Below, piece by piece: positions 24,730-37,600 of a stretch of 64,000 nucleotides of DNA; position 1 is the first letter of the stretch, and each line of letters opens with the position of its first letter. Source of the stretch: Edaphochlamys debaryana. Its lineage: Eukaryota; Chlorophyta; Chlorophyceae; Chlamydomonadales. The position numbers and the translations under genes are program-made. The stretch covers positions 248,001 through 312,000 of the forward strand of contig JAEHOE010000088.1 of the NCBI GenBank assembly GCA_016858145.1, given 5' to 3'. The notes below the pieces were generated by a model. The model did no database searches and was not told the DNA's origin. It saw only the letters and a list, made by a program, of their open reading frames with translations.

Positions 24730-25970
24730 GAGATACTTCGGGACCGGGTGTTACAAGTGAGGAATACTCGGCTAATAAGTTGGTCCAGCAGGATAGAGTG
24801 GCTGCGAGAGGAGCAGCGTGGATGCGCGGTTGCTGCAATAAGGCGCGCTGTGGATAGCAGCGGGAAGCGCCGGCAGTGGGAGAGGGGTTCTCCTTGACAA
24901 AGGACGGGAGAGCAGCAGCAGGGTAGGAGTTAGGGAGGATGTGGATCGGGCTAGCACTATCAGCAGCAGAGGTGCAGGAGGCAGGTGTGGCTTGAGATAT
25001 CCGCAAGTAGGTAGATTGTGGGAGCGCTGCTGCTTTCGATGGCGAAGGCAAACTTGTGGTGGCCATTTGCTCAAGCAAGGCCAACCCTTGCGGGATTTCA
25101 AGGGTACAGTGGACGGGGCGTGCCTTGCGGAACCGAACACAGCAGGCAGGCGGCGCGCGCATCCGCCCCGTAAACTACTTGCAAAACATTTGCACGCTTT
25201 TGGCGGCGCAACCCTTAGCTAGCAGACACGCATGTATGGCGGCATGGCCAGTATGATACGGGCCCAACGGCATGAGGGCCAATGTATCTCCCTCTTCCAA
25301 TGAGACGCACTAGCCCCATGTCATCCAAGGAAGGCCCCAAGCACGCAGTCAACGCACGGCCATGACAGCTAATACTAGCTCAGAAACGAATCCCTTTCAT
25401 ACATCTGTCCATGCGCTAAACCGCGCGCTCCAGCAGACCTACCAAGTACTTGAGGGCACAATCCTGTGCGCATGCCCCAGCGCGTGCCACAGAGTATGTG
25501 TGCATGCGTAGCGCCTCTGTCACCCCACCAACTGCACACCCCTGATAGCATGCGGCCTCAGCGGAAGCGAGGCACGCCCGCCTCAGCAAGCAGCCACAAT
25601 AAACGATGCAATGCGTTGCCTATCATGCTGTGCCCCCCCCCCACACACACCTCTTGCCCCTCTTCCTTGCCTTGGACTCTCACGATAGATAGGTGTCCTC
25701 CCAACCATGCATGCGTGTATCTGTTCAAGAGCGGCCCCACCGCTTCCCAGCGCACCTACCCCACGCCACCGCAGCTAGCGGGCTCGCCAGCGCAGCAAGG
25801 CGCAGCGGGTGCCCCCCGCCCGCTGCAAGCACCCACACAAGTGCGTGGCCCCTGAGTGCCGGAAGCTGAACACGACCGTGGCTCCTAAGTGAGAAGGAGC
25901 TACGTGCGCGTTCCTCGCCCAGCAAAGTATCTAGATATACACAAGTGATGTTGCATGTTGATGTAGATGG
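24730..25970. other. Intergenic between convergent DENN and CP2 genes
   Basis: 1.24 kb holding both 3' UTRs. A minus-strand TGTAA at 24751-24755 could serve CP2 only if its 3' UTR were over 1.2 kb. No gene or repeat recognised. Confidence 0.5.
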
Positions 25971-28900
25971 CTATTTGTAGCCCCAGGCCACGGCGCCGCA
26001 GGAGTAATCAGAACTACCCGCCGCCACGGCGGCCTGGGCGTGGGCGGGGGTGGGGAGCAGCGGGCAAGTTTATGGGCGGCGGGCCGAGCCTGTGTCTTTT
26101 GTTCCTCGTGTACGGTCACGATGCAGATCATAGGTCCCCCACCCGGTTCCACAACTCTCAGCCCGTCCGCCCAGCGCCCACCGCGTTGCAGTCGCCGTAG
26201 TACCGGGAGGTGAGCGCCGCATCCACAGTGTTAAAGTTCCAGGCATACCTGGAGTAAGACACCGTACCGCACGTGTTATACGGACGGATCAGTCAGTTGG
26301 CCAGCCAGGGAACCGGTAGAAGTGCGAAGGGCGGGGGGGAGGAGGGCCATGCAGCCCCACGCTGGATGGGCGCAGCCCTAGCTTGCGGCCAGGCCGCGTT
26401 CGACCCACCCCTGTGCTCACCACTTTTGGGTGCACGTCTTGTCCACCCACACGGCCCAGGCGTATCTGCGGTCGGTCGGGCCATGCGATGCAGGACGGAC
26501 TGCCATGAAACAAGCAAGCAGCTAGCGCGACAGATGCAGCATGCACCCTCCGACGATAATGGCTTACCCCGGGGAGCACTTGCTCTTGGCTAGGTCAACG
26601 GTACTGGCCCACGCGGCGCTGTTGGTGCACTTGGCCACACCAGAGTCCACCAAAGTGCAGGAGTTGGCGCCGTAAATGGCGGCCGCGGCGCTGTTGCAGC
26701 CTCCGAGCGCGGCGGCGGAAATCCGAGCCTGTATGCGCGTGGGCGCGGGTGGGGCGAGTGCGTAATGCAAGTAGAGGCCTTTATGACGGATGCGCAGAGA
26801 AGAGTCGGCAGAGGCGGATCAAAGGAGATGTGTGTCCCGCCCATCGCGTACGCCCTGCATGGCTTGAATTGCGCGGCTCAGTAACGTGCAGGCTGGCAAG
26901 CAGCCACGGCTCAGGCACTTGCCTCTTCGACGGTGCCCCAATTATAGGAATCTGCAGGAGGGGACACAGCATGGCGCCGAAGGGGAACTGGATGCGGCTA
27001 AGGCAATGTCTTTCTGTCTACTACCCGGATGTTGTGAACACGCGACCCTCTCCGTGTACAGTTTTCATACTCACACCAGCGGTTGCCGCAGCCGGGGTCC
27101 GTGAAGGCCGACCACGCGTAGCCTGAGCATGACGGGTGGATGGGGGCCGGAGCGGGGCAGCAAGGGCGTTAGCGAAGGGTTGCCTCGTCCAGTCGTCCTT
27201 CAAGTACTTAAACCCTGGACCCCTCAACGCCAAGACTGCCGCTTTCCCCGAACTCTAGACCCAGCCATGCATCCCGCCACCCCGCCAAGGGACCGACACC
27301 CCGACACCTGCAGATCCCGCCAAAATGTGGAGTTGCCGCCATGACCGCGAAACCCCAACCTTGCGTCTCACGCTCAGCCCGAGATTATGGGAGCTTGTAC
27401 TCTACTCTTGTGCTTCGAGGATGGGGCAACGTATCGACCCGGCACGGTCTCAGCATGTTCGCGCAAACTCGCACCCCAGCAGCCTCCGAGGAACCTGCGG
27501 TATCCGATTCTGATCACAACTTGCTACGTGAAAAGAAAAGCACGGTAGCTCCGTCAACTCTGCACGCAGCTGTCGCATGAGGATGTTCGCGCGACCTCGG
27601 TCAGACCTCGCCCGTGGAAGCCTAGGACAAGCGTGTGACTGCTATACAATCGTATGCAATTCAGATTCGCGAGCAGAGAGGTAGCTTGTAGGAATTGTGT
27701 TTCACTCGCGACCATCCCCCGCCCCCTGCACCCCAAACTTCGCGCGGGGCGCGCGGCACGGTTCCCGCGCTTTGCAACGTGCCTGAACGCAAGTCCAATG
27801 TCCCAAGGTATACCCAGAGCTCAAATCACTCTTTCCTGCTTCGAGGCTGACACCCGACCGTGTCCTCCTCCGTCCATCGGCCAGCAGACCACCCCTCCCA
27901 CCCCACGCGCCCCTACATGTCGGCGCCTGACTTACCCCACCAGGTGAACTTGATCGCAAGCGCCTTGGTGCTGGCCCACTTGGTAGCGTCCGTGCATCGA
28001 TACGTGGTGGTGCCCTTCTGGCCCTTGAGGACTATGCCGCAGGGGTTGGCGGCGGTGGTACCAAACGCGGACACCATTTGAGCCTTGCAGTCCCCGGTCA
28101 CGCCGTTCACATAGGTCCAGTCCTGTACCGGTACGGTCATGAAACGGACCACAGAAGATGGAGCCGTGAGCCGTGAGGACTGACGATGCGTTTCTGAAAC
28201 TGCACAAGGCATCGACAAGGGGGGCGCCGGCAGCCCAGCGCCTGCCTAGTAGTGCCTACCCACCCGGCCCCGGCATGCTAACCCACTCAGGCCAATGATC
28301 ACACGACGCCGCCAGCGAGGTTCCCGTCTCACCGAATTGCTCCAGCGGCCATAGCCAGTCCCGCAGGTGCCGTTGATTGCGACGGCGTAGATCTGACCTG
28401 TTGCTGCCCTGCTCTCAATCCACGTTTTGAGCGAGGCAATGCGGGTGGTGTCGGTGCACACCGCCCTGCCGCTCCTCATGACCTTGCAGGGAACCTTGAA
28501 GGCGGTGGTGCAGGCCGTGACTGCAGACTGCTCGGCTGTGAGCTTGTCGACATAATTATAAGAGTAGCTGAAGCAAAGGACACCAAATGCAAGTGGCAGC
28601 ATAAACAGGGGCTCAGGGCGTCAGGGGACTCAGGGGACGGACGGATGAGAGGCTGACCGAGGCCCGGGGCAGGCCCGCTGGGGCCCCGGCATGACCAGCC
28701 CAATATACAGGGAGATGGAAGCTCTCACCCGTACTGGTTGCAGGCAGATGTGGAGGCCACGGCCCAGTAGTTGCCCCAGCTGGTGCCCTTCTGAGCGCGG
28801 AACACGCCGTCCCGCCAGGCGGTCGAGGTGTAGCACGAGGTAAAGTTCACTGCAGGAAAGGAGCAGGCGGCAGGAGGGTTGTTGCCAAGGTGTCTGGTGG

Positions 28901-31900
28901 TGGACGGCGGCTGGGGGCAAGCAACCAGCCAGATTCGCTCCCTGTGTGGAACTCAATGGCCTCAATCGAGCCGAAGGCAGGGCCCCGCCGCCTAGCTGCC
29001 GAGTCCCTGTGCGGCTGACCACACGCACCGCTGGCGGGCGGCGGTGGTTTCGGGAGGGGGTTGTCTCCCCCAGAAGTGTACGGCGTGGCGATGCGGTACG
29101 GGAAGTTGGCGATACCCACCAGGTTGACTCCTCTCTGGGTGCAGCAAGCAAGAACTCAGTAAGGGCGTGAGCGTGAGAGAGGTGGTAGGTGGAGCCTGGC
29201 TGTCCGGTCCTCGGATTCGACATGTGATTGATTGCATGCGGCAGGCCTTGACCTCAGGGCAGTACCTCTTCACGCACCTTGATGCGAATGTAGCCAGGGA
29301 ACAAGGGGTCGCCCCAGCCAATGGTGGGGTTGGCGCCCCACGAGTTGCGGACCAGCCAGTACGGCACGCTCACGCCACTCACGGTGGCAGTGCCGTACCC
29401 CACGATGGTGATTGCATGCTGCGCAGTGGGATGGTGCGTGGCAGCAGGGGCCATGCAGCGAGCTTTACATGCCGGTACATCACGGGTTGCATCAACTCAT
29501 CACCGGCACCGCGGTGCGTGTTCCGCCCGCGCTCACCCCGTTGTGGCCGTCGGACACGCAGTTGGCCGTCAGGATGCCTCCTTTATAGTTCTGGAAGGCA
29601 TCGCACACGTAGATGCCAATGATAATGGCTTTTGCACCTCGCATACACATCTCCTGCAGGGGGGTGCGTGCGAGAGCGAGAGTGGCCCTGAATTAGATCG
29701 GATGAGGTAGGGGATTTAGGGCAGGCCAGCACATCTGCCTGAGATGGGGCTGCCTTGAGGGGGATGGTCGAGTCAGAGCCCTCCGAGTCAACGTCCCGGC
29801 AATGCCCCGTGACCATGGCCGCACGTGCGGCGTACGGCGTACACTTCACATGACTCACATCTCGCATCGTGTTCTCGTTGCTGGCCAGGCGCTGGTAGCT
29901 AGGAACAAAGTATCGCTTCTTGTTGACTTTGAGGCCGGACCGGCACGACTTTCGCACAGGGTCGATGCCGTCCCTGTAGTTGGACATCTCGTATGGGTAG
30001 TCCGTGTCGAGGAGCAGGCCTGAGGGGCATGGGATGTTGCCGAGTACTGCAGGGCTGTGGGGACCCCACGAGCCCCCGAGACCCCGAGCCCCGGAGCCCT
30101 CAAGCCCCCGACACCCCGACACCCTGACAACCCCGACACCCAAACAGTTGTGCCGTACCCCTGAGCCCCCACGCGCCCCGTCCGCATGCACCTTCTTTCT
30201 TGATGTACTCCAGAGTGACGGCGGTGTATCCGCCGTTGCACCCCATGTTATTCATGCCTGAGGTGTGATTAAAAGAGCACGCACAGGACACGGGCGCATG
30301 CGAGGTTGGTTGCAGCTAATCTCCAGGGTGCCCCAACCTCGTCGACCATCCCCTGACCTGGATGCTGTGAGCTGCAAGCCCGTAGACCCCGGAGGAACCC
30401 CGACACCCCACACAGACCTGCGTAGAGCTGCGAGCTGACTGCGCAGTCCACCAGCTGCTGGGTGCTGAGGTACGGCGCCTTTGCCTGACCCGCTGCGAAG
30501 CTCTGGGCCTGGATCGCGCCCGCGGCAGCAAACGCCCAGCAGGAGCCGCACTGAAGAGGTGGGGGAAGATGGGGAGTGCCGATGATCTCTACCGTACCGG
30601 TAATCTGTCTACAAGTATCACTCTGTCGCCCTCAGCCAAGACAACACTTCGAGCCCAACCGGCGGCCGCTACACGTACCGGCACCTGATGACTAAGGCCC
30701 CCCAGGCTGCCCCAGGCCCTCACCAACCAAACATTCGCCACTTCCAACTCACCATTCCCTGATTCTGTGCAGTGAGCAAGCCGTTGCGAGTGTCAAGAGT
30801 CGGGGCGCTGCAAGTCTGAGCGCCGAGGAGGGTCGTCATTCCGAAACCCTCCAGCTTGGGCGCAGCGGGCTCCGGACCCAGGACGCCCCAGGGCGAGCCA
30901 GGGTCGGTCTGCAGGGAGCGCCGGTTGGCCCCGCCGCCCTTGGTATTGAACCCAAAGACCACCTTACGGTCCAGTTCGCTGGTTAGGCCCACCTGCGGCG
31001 GGCAAACGGGGTGAGAAGAGTCGGGGGTGCCGTCTGCCGTCAGTTCCCCGGCAGTTGGGTGGAGGGGGCGGTGGGGGCCTGGGTTGAGTGTCGTGGGGCT
31101 AGGGTGGAACTAGATAGAGGGGTATGCATGGTAAGTGCCGGTCAATTTGCGCCGGTGCAGGCATCTAGTGATACGTCATCGTGTACGCATGGTTTCCTCA
31201 CGCCAGAATTCCGCCAGGGGCAAAGCCCCGTGCACCCACCGCAAACATGGCCTCTGGGTCGCTGTTGTGCGTGATGCCGGTCTCAATGATCTCCACAAAG
31301 AGGGCGAACACTTGCTTGCCCTGTGATAATGAAGGTTGAGGGTTGACGGAGGGAGGGGTGGACCCGCGGAGGGCCCGGGTGGAGGGGTAGGGCTCGGCGG
31401 CACCCGCGAGGCGAAGCGCGTACGGCATGACCTCTGCTTGCCCCCCATGGCAATCAGACGCACCAGCTCCGAGTCTGCTGCGTAGCTCTTCTTGTTGTCC
31501 TTGAGCCACTTGGCGAAGGCGGCCAGGGCGTCGGCCTGTGTTTGCAAGAGGGCGGGGCGGGTGGGGGCAGCCCGTTGAGTGCTGAAGCCCCAGGTTGTGG
31601 CAAGGGCACCAATGTCATTGTCGAGCGATACAACCCACCTTGGCCTCCTGCAACTCCTTGAGGGCGCGGGCCTTGGCCTCGTCGATACTGAGGTACTTGG
31701 AGGGGTCGTCGGGGCCCAGGTTGTCGCCGCCCTCCGAGGAGGCAGAGCGGGTGGCGGAGGGGGGGTCGCACGTGCCAAAGCCGGAGCGCTCATCGGGGCT
31801 TTGGGCACCGTAGCAGTCTGCAGACAGCGTAAAGCGAGTCGGATGCTGGATGCGGCGTGAGGCGGGAGAGCTACGGTAGACTGCGGGATGGAACAACCAC

Positions 31901-32628
31901 ACGCCCTCTCGCCATCCAAGTATACCGAGTGGCCTCAACGCTAAAGGACCCTCCCGCCGCGCCCCCCCCCCCACACACTACCCCGTTGCTCACTCAGGGG
32001 GTCCTCATCATCTGCGTCCCTTGCCGTGGCCTCGCCGGCGGTAAACTCTTCAGCCGCTTCTTGGTTCTGGCTTGCGTCCGCCACCAGCGGGCTCGTGTCG
32101 TGTCCCGTACCTGGCTTGGCCTCGGGAATGCCCTGTTTGATCGCGGAGGTGGATGGAGAGAACATGGAAGGGGGGGGAAGCGGGCGGCCCCGCCGGCGGC
32201 CAGGGCAGGGCCCTGGCTAGCTGGCGGTGGCCAAGCATAGGGTCCTGGGCGGGGGCCAGCTCGCGATATGGCCAGCAGATCGGCTACACAGTGTCGCAAT
32301 GTGTGGTCAGGACGCTACGTTGCCGACACCTGTCGAAGGCAGCGGCAGGCCCGGGCCCTGCCCTGCCCGACCAAACCCTGCTGAACCGCCGGTCCCCGGT
32401 AACGAGCTCTAGCTTACGGGACATGCCGCTCCGTGCAGCTTCACGTTCGTCCCTCTATCCTGACTTGGCCGGGCGGGGTTCTAGGAGTTCTACGGCGCGT
32501 GGGCCAAAAGTGCGCGCCATTGACATCGCAAGCGCTCCGCTTACCGTTGTACAGAAGGCAAGCCTCGATGCAAGAAGGAGCAAGCCGATCAACAATGGCA
32601 CGCAGGTGCAAGGGCGGCAGGGCGTCAT
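25971..32628 (-). CDS. Papain-like (C1A) cysteine peptidase CP2 with Cys-rich C-terminal modules
   Basis: Complete, 824 residues, 21 exons: 32628-32545, 32132-31994, 31817-31639, 31535-31464, 31320-31240, 30992-30753, 30550-30418, 30257-30192, 30019-29859, 29653-29537, 29418-29278, 29134-29029, 28849-28729, 28567-28333, 28122-27936, 27122-27075, 26951-26923, 26728-26568, 26465-26421, 26248-26182, 26033-25971. Signal peptide about 1-26, acidic pre-region, I29-like propeptide (about 135-200), catalytic domain with Gln263, Cys269, GCNGG, His425 and Asn449. A four-residue insert (PTIG) sits inside the NSWGxNWG motif. From about residue 500 to the end are repeated Cys-rich units that I cannot assign to a known domain. 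Intron 17 uses a GC donor (GAG then GCAAGT). Likely secreted or vacuolar. Confidence 0.9.
30040..30150 (-). repeat. Degenerate CCCCGACAC-type repeat in CP2 intron 8
   Basis: Tract of CCCCGA/CCCCGACAC units on the plus strand. A similar tract occurs at the same intron position in CP3 (about 38897-38975). Confidence 0.7.
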
Positions 32629-34649
32629 TCGCCACCGAAGCACCGAGTGCCAAGTTCAGCTTGTCGCGACAAGGTTCGCTCGCTGGAGCCCTTTGGAGGC
32701 GTATGAGCGCAACTCGGTATCTCGCGCATGCCGTTACGGGGTGTTCGACTGCGGCTGTGCACAACCTCGTGCAGTCTGGAATCAAATTGGGCTTCACGGG
32801 CGGTGGTTGGGCCTGCGGCAACCCGAGCGCCCGCCAAAAGCGCGAGACCTTCCGATACCATGCAATTGATACTCTGCATTGCGCGTAGCCTCGGCTGCTT
32901 GTGAGGCTGGTCCTGCAAACCGCGCATGCTGTCGAGACGTACGTGTCGAAGTCAGGGTCGAGCCCGGCGGTCCTCGACCGGGCTTGCGGCACGTGGAAAC
33001 CCGCCCGGGGCCCGGGTCGGGCCAGCTCGGGGCCCCCGAGTCGGGGACCAACCCTGGTTGGCCCCACGGGGGTGGATGGGCACGCCCCTGTTGCCACTCC
33101 GATGGATACTGGCCTGGGCTATTGCCTGCAGGGATGGGGGCGAAATCGAAACTATTTCGCCTGCCTATTTCGCCATGTATTTCGCCGGGGTTCTCGCCGG
33201 GGCCTCCTTATCGCCAGGGTGGCGAAACTTCGGCGTAATTTCAGGCGAAACTGCGCTGAGGGCGGGTTCCTCTCGGCTGAAACAGCTCCCAAACAAACAA
33301 ACAACTCCCTGAAGTGCTAATCTGGTAGTTTGCTGCGTTGTATGCGAAGGGGTGACCGTCGTGTAGGGGGAAGAGGGGTGGCGAGCAGCGAGGGAGCCGT
33401 GGGGTAAGGCCGTGTCGAGCCGTGTCTCAGGGTTGGACCCTGCCCGGGCGGTCTCCTGCGGTCCTGGGCCTCTCGCAGCACACGGACAACATCTAAATGG
33501 AAGTGTAGCTCGACAGGGGGGTTGCTGCGCGGCCAGAAAGCTGCTGGCACAGCTTGGAATGGCAGAACTGCTCGGAAGATGGCTGGGCGAAACCCCAGGC
33601 GATATTGGGCAGGCCCAATCGGCGTTATGTTTCGCCTTCCGTGGTGGCGAAACTAATCATTAATTTCGCCCGCCTGAAGGGCCCTCGTGATTTCGCCCCC
33701 ATCCCTGATTGCCTGGGCTGTTTCATGAATACCACTTGGAGGAGTGCCACCTCCCAAGTCAGCCACAGATGCGTGAGCGCATTTTTACGCAACGCGGCGG
33801 CACGTATGCAAGCCCTAGCTCAGTTCCCCCTAATAGATAGACAGGAGGAATGGCCACACTCGTACGTACCAGGTAGGTGAGCTTGCGCCACCCTGCCCAA
33901 CAAAACACACTGCAGGGGACCCAAACTGGGGCCGCGTTGTCACGCGGCGGACAACGGTCCGCCCCCAACGCCCGCATGCACCCGCAGCAATGCGAGGCAC
34001 GTATTGCCTCTGTGTCCCATGCATGGCTGCAGGGCATGCATCTCAGCACGTACAGCTACTAACAACCCTGTATGCTCTCATTAGTTTCATGACAGCGAGC
34101 ACACGCGCCATGGTGCAGCGCGCTCTCAACCCTCACCCCGCAAGCACGCACGCCAGCCAGCCAACGGCCACGTTGGAAAGGGAGCCATACATGAATACCC
34201 GTCGAGCAGCGCGGTTTTATAGAATCTCCGCTCAATGCGTCTGCACATTGGGCAGCTCTTATGTGCTAGATGGGCGGGTCTCGCTCGCTCTTCCCCATGC
34301 ATGTGCATCTGGCGCGCATGCGGCACAGCCAGAGATACAGGTCCCTGATTGATACCAAGGTCCCCCTCCCCCTCCCTCTCGCTCCCACTTCGCTGTTGCC
34401 GTGCATCTTCAAATCTGCCCCTCCAAGGCGCCACTCGAGCCGCACGCACCGTACACGTTGTCGTACTTTGCAAGTCTGTACATGCACGGGGCCAAGCAGG
34501 CCTCGCGCCATGCTTGATTGTGCTGAGGATTTGCATTCAGCTCGGCGCCCTCCTGTGCCTCCTAGCAGCTCCAGACCATACTCGGCTTGTGCTGTGCTCC
34601 GCACGTGTCGTACCCGGCGCACGCCACAAGTTACTACGCAAAGAGCCAT
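32629..34649. other. Intergenic between CP2 and CP3, with a hAT element
   Basis: 2.0 kb: CP2 promoter region on the left and CP3 3' flank on the right. The only recognisable content is the inverted-repeat element at 33129-33707. Open frames here have no supportable identity. Confidence 0.6.
33121..33715. mobile_element. Non-autonomous hAT-type transposon (MITE-like) with target duplication
   Basis: Element 33129-33707 (579 bases) is bounded by perfect 18-base terminal inverted repeats, CAGGGATGGGGGCGAAAT at 33129-33146 and its complement at 33690-33707. Both ends are flanked by the same 8 bases, ATTGCCTG (33121-33128 and 33708-33715). An 8-bp target duplication with CAGGG termini is characteristic of the hAT superfamily. 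Inside, many GGCGAAA/TTTCGCC subterminal motifs occur in both orientations, which is also typical. No transposase-coding frame. Confidence 0.88.
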
Positions 34650-37600
34650 TTACTTGTAGCCCCAGGCCACGGCGCCGCAGGAGTAGTCCGAGTTGCCCGC
34701 CGCCACGGCGGCCTGGGCGGGGGCGGGGACGGGGGTGGGGCAGTCGGGCGCGCATCTCAGTGTGGGGCATCGTCCAAGCCAGTTTCAGGCAATGTTAAGC
34801 GCCGTCCACCGTGTACAAGGCATGCAACAGGTACCCGCCCGGCTTCACGAAGCTTAGCCCGTCCGCTCATCGCCCACCTTGTTGCACTCGCCGTACCACT
34901 GTGAGTTAAGCGCATCGTCAACGGACCAGTAGTTGTACGCGTACCTGTTCGGCGTGGCAGCCACGAGCACAATCAGTGAAAGAGTTAGGAACAGGGTGCC
35001 AAGAGCGGCCCCCCAGGAACGTTCCCTGGTCATGAAACTAGCGCTCCACAACACGCAGCCCGCCGAGGCAAGAGCACACCGAGCCCACACCACGCCACGA
35101 ACAGACGAGCATTCCAAGCCTGCGCGTGGAGCCTGAAGGCACGAGCACAGCCCCCGTGAAGACCCCCTGCTGCTCACCACTTTTGGGTGCACGTCTTGTC
35201 CATCCACACTGCCCACGCTTTCCTGTGGCATTGAGCCAAGGAAGCGGGCAGCACACAAGAACGGTCATCAGCAGAGCTCTGGGCGGGACTCCGCTGGGGA
35301 GGTAGTTTGGACCACCCTGGGCTTGGCCCACAAAACCCTGCCATCTGCTGCCGTACACACGGCAGCGCTTACCCTGGCGAGCACTTGCTCTTGGCTAGCT
35401 CCACGGTGCTCGCCCATGCAGAGCTGTCTGCGCACTTGGCCACCCCGGAGTCCACGAGGGAGCAGGAGTTGGCGCCGTAGGTGCCGGCCGCGGCACTGTT
35501 GCAGTTGTTCAGGGATGTCGTCGCCGCGCGCGCCTAAGGGGGGGGCAGGGAGAAGACACCATCGGTTGTCAGCTCCCAGCTGGGCGAGGTCAAATGCGCG
35601 CAGGCACGGTGCAAAGCGCGAGGGGCGCGAAGCTTCAGGGGTACTGAGGGGTAGAGGCCGACCCGTGGCTGGGTGTTGCAACTACCTTGCCGATGAAGTT
35701 GAGCTGCATAGGATGCACAGCAACATCGAGCTCTGTCCGGGCTTGAGCGGCGACCTTTTAGCAAAGTCGGCCCCGCACACTTTCGCGACAGCTGCGCGCA
35801 GAATTGATGCAACTCATCGCTCTTGGCTAAAGAGGGTTATGAGCGGATTCCTGCATCGTTCCTCGGGCTATGGGTGCGACTTGAAGCGACCGGGCTCCCA
35901 ACATGCTGATATCGCGCCGGGTCGGCAAGCTTCCCCGCTCTCCACGACAAAGTGTAAGGATATCAAATTAAAGCTTGTGACATCGCGGCCGGGGCGTCAG
36001 CGCAAAGATTGGCGTTTCGCGAATTATGGCGGGAATTCCCAGTTCTTGGCGGGATGCCGGGATCTAGGGTCGCGGGGTATGCGTCCAGCGTCCCTTGGCG
36101 GGGTGTCGGGGTGCGTTTGCAGTTTGCCAGCGAGCGGGCTCTGGTGGCAAGTCTGAGAAAAACACCGGTACAATACAAAGCAGCGTGTGACTAGCTGTCA
36201 ACTCCGGGCCGCCCAAAACTGCGCATGTGACCATTGGAACAGCACTCGCCTCATCAAGCGTGTCCCAGTTGTAGGTGTCTGCAGTACGGGAGAAGGCGGG
36301 GTTGGGTGAACGGCTCTCAGTACGTTACAGGGGCACTGGCCTGATGTGGGCCGCCTCCCAGTCACGAGACATCAGCCGTCCGTGCCTGCTGTCCCCCACC
36401 GCATCTGTCCGCCCCCTCCCCGCTGCACTCACACCAGCGGTTGCCGCAGCCGGGGTCGGTGAACACAGCCCATGCGTAGCCTGGAGAGGGGAAATCAGCA
36501 GCAGCAGAACCTAATTTAAGACCGAGCAGCCGCAGTGGCGGCGGCCGAGGCTGCGCATGCGACCCTAGTGGTTCGACGAAAGGATACAACCCTATCCCCG
36601 CACGCAGCAACAGCCTTGACTCACCCCACCACGTGCTCTTGATCGCGCTGGCCCTGGCGTTGGCCCATTTGGACGAATCCGAACACTTGTACGTCGTCGT
36701 ACCCTTCTGACCCTTGACCACGATGCCGCAGGGGTTGGCGGCGGTGGCACCGTAGTTCTGTGCCATGCCGGAATCACAGTCATCCGCCACACCGTTCACG
36801 TAGTTCCAGTCCTGCGTTAGTTAGGGAGAACGGCGTGCGTGATAGGCGATAGCACCACGAGCTGCAGACAGGCAGCAGGGGTAGGAAGGCACGGGCAAGG
36901 TAGCCCCGCCCGAAACTCCCTGCGGCGTGCGCACATCCTGCGTTACCTCAGTGCGTGCGCACACGGACCCCGTCCTCCGGCCCAGCTCCCGCCTCGCTCA
37001 CCGAGTTGCTCCAGCGGCCATAGCCAGTCCCACAGGTGCCGTTGATTGCGACGGCGTAGATCTGACCGCTGCTAGCCTTGCTCTCAATCCATGTCTTAAG
37101 CGAGGCAATACGGGACGTATCGGTGCAGAGAGCGGCTCCGCTCTTCATGACCGCACACGGGACCTTGAAGGCGTTGGTGCAGGCCGTGACAGCAGACTGC
37201 TCGGCAGTGAGCTTGTCTCCATAGTTGTAGGCGTACCTGGGAAGGAGGATGCCAATGAGAGGAAAGTTTTGGGGGAAGGGTCGAGTCACCGCCCCCCGGG
37301 CACCGGGTCCCCAAGAAGCGGAAGAGGAACGCGCGGTGTGGCCTGATGTGGGGCCCCGTGACCGGGCAGGCGTCAGAGCGTGCAGAATAGACGAGCCCAT
37401 TGGTGAACTGCGCACCGAGCAGCGGATACCTAGCCAGGGCACTGCTTAACGTCTCTGGGCGGCGCCGACAAGACCACGCGTGGGGGCGCTCAGCCCAGAA
37501 GAAAGGTAGCACGCACGCAAGTCCTCGGTGGTTAAACGCAGGGTCTCACCCGTACTGGTTGCAGTTGGTGGTTGACGCCACTGCCCAGTAGTTGCCCCAG

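Noticed and set aside
26923..26951. GT donor a few bases downstream (GCAAGT used as A/GTGCC) for CP2 exon 17
   Set aside because: It shifts the phase so that the conserved ANSC...KC segment of the next exon is read in the wrong frame; the GC donor restores it in both CP2 and CP3.
30040..30150. CCCCGACAC tracts as a CRISPR-like array
   Set aside because: Irregular short units without spacers, inside a eukaryotic intron.
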